NCBI GenBank assembly: GCA_037954325.1
Contig: JBBMNZ010000026.1
Location: 3,785,501 to 3,849,500 of the forward strand
DNA: 64,000 nt
Direction: 5' to 3'
From: Fistularia commersonii
Taxonomy: Eukaryota > Chordata > Actinopteri > Syngnathiformes > Fistulariidae
Shown here: positions 59,907-64,000 of the stretch, one piece after another
Layout: every line of letters starts with the position of its first letter
Numbering within the stretch: position 1 is the first letter of the stretch
The notes under the pieces: generated by a model
What the model was told of the DNA's origin: nothing
The model's database searches: none
The model's input: only the letters and a program-made list of their open reading frames with translations
Position numbers and translations under genes: made by a program

Positions 59907-61820
59907 AACACACACACATAAACATATATATACACAGTATGTGTGTGGCTCTATTGGTAGAGCGTCTCTGAAAGTGTGTGACATATTGTGTCGAAAATAT
60001 CCAATTCTGTTTCCTTCAATGGAGTTTTATATACATATATATAGTAATATTTGTAAAGAAGAATATTGTGATCATTTATTTCTGACAAGGAACATTTAGG
60101 ATGGGGTGCATATAGTGAGAATGTCATGAGCAACTGATATACAGCCATATTAATGGAAAGATCATAATTTGTATTTTTGAATTGTATAGATGGTAGCAGA
60201 TCCAATGGCGTCTCTTGTGCTGGTGGTGCACAGCAATTCAAATTTTTCAGAATTCAATCTCAGTGTATTTTATATTGTTTCTAACAGTCACCTCAAATAC
60301 TATTAATAGTCAAAATCATGCATAGGTCCGTTCGTTAAACATCTAACTTTAGCTCAGGAGCTCAGCTCATCGACGAGAATAGAAGCAAAATGCGAATATG
60401 ATGATGAAGATATTATTTCTTTATTCATTTATTTGCCTACTAGAGAGCGTATTTAAGGAATTTCAAATTGTATTTGAATTTTTAATCTGTCTATTAATCC
60501 CTTAATAGACGATATTATTATTTGCAGACTGTTTTTCTCAAGGGCGTCACATGTGGACTCGTTTTCCAGTTTCCAGAAGATAAATTACTCTTAAAGATGA
60601 CCAGCTGATCGACTGATTGATTTCTCCTTCTCCTCCCTCACGTGAAGTCATTGATAATTATTAAAGTTTCAGAGGCCGTCCCTCTGAAACTTGGTCTGGC
60701 GTGCACGCTTCCATCCTCAGTCCGTGTCTCTTTTCAATTTTCGCAAGAATAGGAAGAGAAAAATATTCATCGGTCTTAATAATTTTGCCACCCTTAACGT
60801 CAGCATTTTAATGGCTGCGTGGTACGAATAAATTAATTTATAAAACCCTGTGTGAGACTGACACTGTAAAAAAGAATTTGGCCAAAGGAATATTTCACTG
60901 ATTTTACTGCCCGATAATAAGAACCTTGAGTCAAAAAGAAGATTGAGAAGTAATATCAAATCATTATTCTAAAAGTAAACTCGCTCTAATTACCACACTT
61001 GAATTTGGCTTGCGATACGGATTGAATGAGTACATATTGTATCTCACTCTATAAAATAAGAAAAAAGGAACAGAAACTTTTTTTTCTTTTTTTGCAGTAC
61101 GCCACAGCGCTACGGCAAACTACAAGTTTCCTGAAGATTTCCAGGGTTAAAATGTCGTCTGGTCACCTGTTATTGACGTAACACTGAATCCCATCGCAGT
61201 TTTCGATGCTAAACTACTTATGCTAAAGGATTGGATTCTACATCGCCGCGCAAACACACCGCCGGGCTGACATGAACACACACCCGCAGCCACAATGTAA
61301 CACCCCATCTTTCACCTCTTCCCTGTCACGCTTCCATCCAAATTAGATTGTGATTGCTTTTGCTGAGGTCACTTTTAATTAAACCGAGATGAAACCATGA
61401 CATATGGGATTAGGCCCCCTCCCTCCTGTCCCTTCGAAATTATGAATTCATAACTAATGCAAAAAGGCCTATCCCATTCAATGCCGACCTCCATATCAAT
61501 TGCGTATCGCTGCAAATATACCCTTCCTTATTGTCATCTTGTGCAAATAGTGCTTTGTGCGTGCAAGTTCGTGTCACGCATACAAGCACAATTACATCTG
61601 TTGTACTTGAATTCTTTTTGTACATTGCTCAGTTTGGTGTTTCCTTCTGACTGCTATCCGCCGCTGAGGCAAATAAAGTTAATGCAAGTTGACAGAGGAA
61701 TCAATGACTCCGCGGCCGCGGCATAAAGGAAACGCACAAATCCCCACAACCGCAAACAGGCCGTGTTTCGACGAATATAGCTTGATAATTCCGAGAGGTA
61801 AGAAAAACACCTTTCCTTAC
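58997..61820. other. Intron stretch without gene
   Basis: (AT)n(AC)n at 59872-59925 and a 12-bp perfect hairpin at 60664-60692. TGGCTCTATTGGTAGAGCG at 59946-59964 resembles a tRNA A box but has no B box. No exon or transposon recognised. Confidence 0.5.
60664..60692. repeat. Perfect 12-bp stem, 5-nt loop
   Basis: AAGTTTCAGAGG, loop CCGTC, CCTCTGAAACTT. No T run follows on either strand, so it is not a pol III terminator. Confidence 0.9.
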
Positions 61821-62026
61821 CTCGGTGATGAAAGCCTTGGCGGTAGCCGGCCTCATGAAAAGCACGGCTCTGCGTAGCGTGTCCCTGTAACGGTGGAGCT
61901 CCTCCACTCGCATGGTGGTGAACAGACCGGTGATCATCATGTTGATGTTAGATTCCACCTTCTGCAGAGACACGTCCATCCCTTGCTGAGACGTGCGGTC
62001 CAAGAAATCTTCGATACCTCGGATAT
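61821..62026 (-). CDS. grid2: grid2 coding exon (amino-terminal domain, first exon in window)
   Basis: This 206-bp exon starts with the last two bases of a split codon (probably Asp) and then encodes 68 residues: IRGIEDFLDRTSQQGMDVSL, KVESNINMMITGLF, TMRVEELHRYRDTLRR and PATAKAFITE. The acceptor is CTTTATCCAG and the donor GTAAGG at 61820-61815. Start phase is 2 and end phase 0. SQQGMDV, the VE-NIN-MIT pattern and the PATAK-FITE pattern identify GRID2 rather than GRID1. The upstream exon with the preceding residues is not in 62027-64000. Frame is open throughout. Confidence 0.97.
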
Positions 62027-62509
62027 CTGGATAAAGAGAAATGTAGAAATGATGCTCGCGATAAATTTTCCCTTTAAAATCACAAGGTGCAAACACGACC
62101 TATTGTACGAAGTAGTTGAAGATGCATATAATCATGTTTTATGTGTGACCCTCTTATTTAGCACTTTTATCAGTGTAATGACAGAAATCCCATTTAAATT
62201 CATGAGACCTGATGCTCGTCTTGGAACGAATTATAAAACCCAAGGTTGGGCTTCTACAATTGAGGTCTGTCCGAATTGGAGGACTTCTCTGAACGAATCT
62301 AAAATTAAGACCACTTTTGTGATGCATTAAAATGTTTTCCCGATTGGTCCATTGATGGAGATACTGGTGAACAAAACCTTTTTTAATAAATCCCACTAAA
62401 ATCTTCCAGTGGCCTCAAAGTACTGTAAGAAAGATTTCAATGTCAGTGGTGCAAAATCTACTTGGATCATTGAGCCAAAAGAATTCACACCATATTCTTT
62501 GGTCTCGAA
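62027..62509. other. Intron stretch upstream of the exon acceptor
   Basis: Nothing recognised. Confidence 0.5.
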
Positions 62510-62720
62510 CTCGAACAAGTAGATACCAGAGGGGGTTTACATTCTCCCAATCACGCAACGATGGCGGCAGAGCTGCCATGAAACCGGGCGATAACCAGGC
62601 CATCGGGAGCAGCTTGGGGTTCAGTGTTTTGCCCAAGGACACTTTGACATGTAGATAGGAGAAGTCGGGGATTGGAGGGACGCCCGCTCTGCAAACCGAG
62701 CCGCGGCGGCTCCGGCGAAC
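62510..62720 (-). mobile_element. SINE fragment (reversed)
   Basis: Plus strand has GGGGTTCAGTGTTTTGCCCA then AGGACACTTTGACATG, the reverse of the TGTCCTTGGGCAAGACACTG core common to fish SINEs. GGACGCCCGCTCTGC further right is a degraded tRNA-like head. Confidence 0.72.
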
Positions 62721-63519
62721 TCGCTTCAGGATGAGTTACGTTGAGATGACTCCAAGATGGGCCTCTTCTTTCTCCAGCTTTGGCTGTTTTGCTATAAAAC
62801 TTGCTCCCAGGCCAGGAGAGCTCGGCCATAAAGTCATACTGAGTTGTTCTCTTTCCAACGATTTTCTCTCTGGAACTATTAAAGTCTCAAAAGTATCCTT
62901 GAATCTCTGAAAACTTCTCCATTGTACTATTCTTGAGGTACAGTTGTTATATCATTAATTCATGTATTATCCTGCACAATTCTAATATCATGTTTGATAT
63001 ATGCGTTAATGCTTTAGGTGCGGATAAGGGCAATTAAAACAATAACTACACTTGCCGATCCAAACCCGTTATTCCTGTTTTAACACCGAACATGCAATTA
63101 ACTCTTGACACTCTAAAGAGTTTTCAATTTCAGCAGCGAATCCCGGTAATGAGTTATATAAAGAGTCATTGTTGCATGAAATAAAAGTATCAAGGAACGA
63201 ATAAACAAATATAATGATCGTATAGGTATTTTCACTGCATGGGCTCCTCCATTCTTAATGAGGTACATTGCAGGTCAAGGTAATCCTTATTACGGTACTT
63301 CGGTTGATACCCCCGCTAATGATGTCTGAAGATGTGCATGTGTAGTTATGTAAACCAACTAACTAATGATGTGTTTGATATGGAAAATGGATGACACCGC
63401 TGTCATTGCAAGTGTCACTGATGAATATTAACTGGATTGATTAGACCTGTTAAGGACTGGGGAGTGAGGGGAAATGTATCTAAGCACATTTTTAGAATTT
63501 CTAAATGAGAGGAAATGAA
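62721..63519. other. Intron stretch without recognised feature
   Basis: Nothing recognised; 63240-63330 is low in simple repeats. Confidence 0.5.
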
Positions 63520-63745
63520 CCTCACGGTGAGGTTCCTCGTTCGAACCCTGACTTTCTGCGTGGAGTCCTCGTGATCTCCAGTTTCTTTCTATAATCCAAA
63601 GACATGCAGCTCACTGGAGATCCTAAATGGATCCATGAGAGCGTTAATGCCCTTATGCCTCTAAATGTGGCCTTGGGATCGACCAATCCGGGGTGGACCC
63701 CCAGCCTCTCGTCCAATGACAGCTGGGATTGGCACCACCCACACT
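63520..63745 (-). repeat. Interspersed teleost repeat, family P
   Basis: CTCGTCCAATGACAGCTGGG and TGGAGTCCTCGTGATCTCCAG are the reverse of the family P 5' and 3' parts. Confidence 0.72.
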
Positions 63746-63764
63746 TGTTTTAGGTTTGTCTGTT

Positions 63765-63958
63765 GAGGTTCTCACTCATCCGGGTCTTGGAGAGTCCTTG
63801 TCGAAATCTTCTTGCCACTCGCAACTGGACTTGAGTTACTTCACTTGAAGTTGCGTCTGTGGAGGTTCCCAGTCTTCCAAGTCATGGTGAATTCTTGTCG
63901 AAATCTTCTTGTCTTGGCAACTGGACTTGAGTTTCTTCACTCGAAGACGTTTCACCTC
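63765..63958. repeat. 97-bp imperfect tandem repeat, two units
   Basis: Units at 63765-63861 and 63862-63958 share CTTGTCGAAATCTTCTTG and GCAACTGGACTTGAGTT then TTCACT. The following GACGTTTCACCTCTCGTCTGA suggests it belongs to a longer fish repeat running off the window. Confidence 0.85.
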
Positions 63959-64000
63959 TCGTCTGAGAGGCTTCTCCAGTTCTTGTGACCTGTGGGGGGT

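Noticed and set aside
59946..59964. A-box-like TGGCTCTATTGGTAGAGCG
   Set aside because: No B box at tRNA spacing and no cloverleaf.

Overview
The window is vertebrate nuclear DNA, almost certainly from a teleost fish. It is AT-rich and dense in microsatellites, and it carries repeat families typical of fish genomes: Tc1/mariner elements, a Rex3 RT fragment, an L2-type LINE tail containing GGATAAAAGCGTCTGCCAAATG, tRNA-derived SINEs and hAT-like MITEs. There is no prokaryotic-style gene packing. Nearly all long open reading frames are chance ORFs in introns or repeats.

The one host gene I can support is on the minus strand: part of grid2, the ionotropic glutamate receptor delta-2 subunit. Five consecutive coding exons are present, read from high to low coordinate: 62026-61821, 40465-40412, 22094-21921, 12573-12412 and 7855-7736. 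They are 206, 54, 174, 162 and 120 bp. Each is bounded by AG and GT, and after the first partial codon all junctions are phase 0. They join into about 238 residues of the extracellular amino-terminal (LIVBP-like) domain. The start codon and signal-peptide exons lie beyond 62,026. The exons for the ligand-binding core, channel and C-terminal tail lie below position 1. The four complete introns are about 21.4, 18.3, 9.3 and 4.6 kb.

Layout from low to high coordinate: 1-7,735 is the intron after the last visible exon, with a dead Tc1 transposon split by a LINE (1.16-2.79 kb), an RTE-like LINE fragment (5.83-6.45 kb) and an (AAT)n/SINE complex (6.45-7.45 kb). The 7.9-12.4 kb intron has an RTE fragment, a CTAT array, a MITE, a hAT-like element and a 172-bp tandem duplication. 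The 12.6-21.9 kb intron has a hAT-like element with a nested Tigger-like element and two MITEs. The 22.1-40.4 kb intron has two composite pogo/Tigger-like elements, a Rex3 fragment and several hAT-like copies. The 40.5-61.8 kb intron is dominated by LINE 3' tails, microsatellites and two long inverted repeats. Above 62.0 kb are a SINE and a 97-bp tandem repeat.

I found no CRISPR array, operon, defence system, rRNA or functional tRNA, and no convincing new gene system. The most interesting material is structural: a tRNA-derived SINE embedded in (AAT)n, a perfect 67-bp inverted repeat, two long AT-centred inverted repeats, and datable nested insertions with recognisable target-site duplications.
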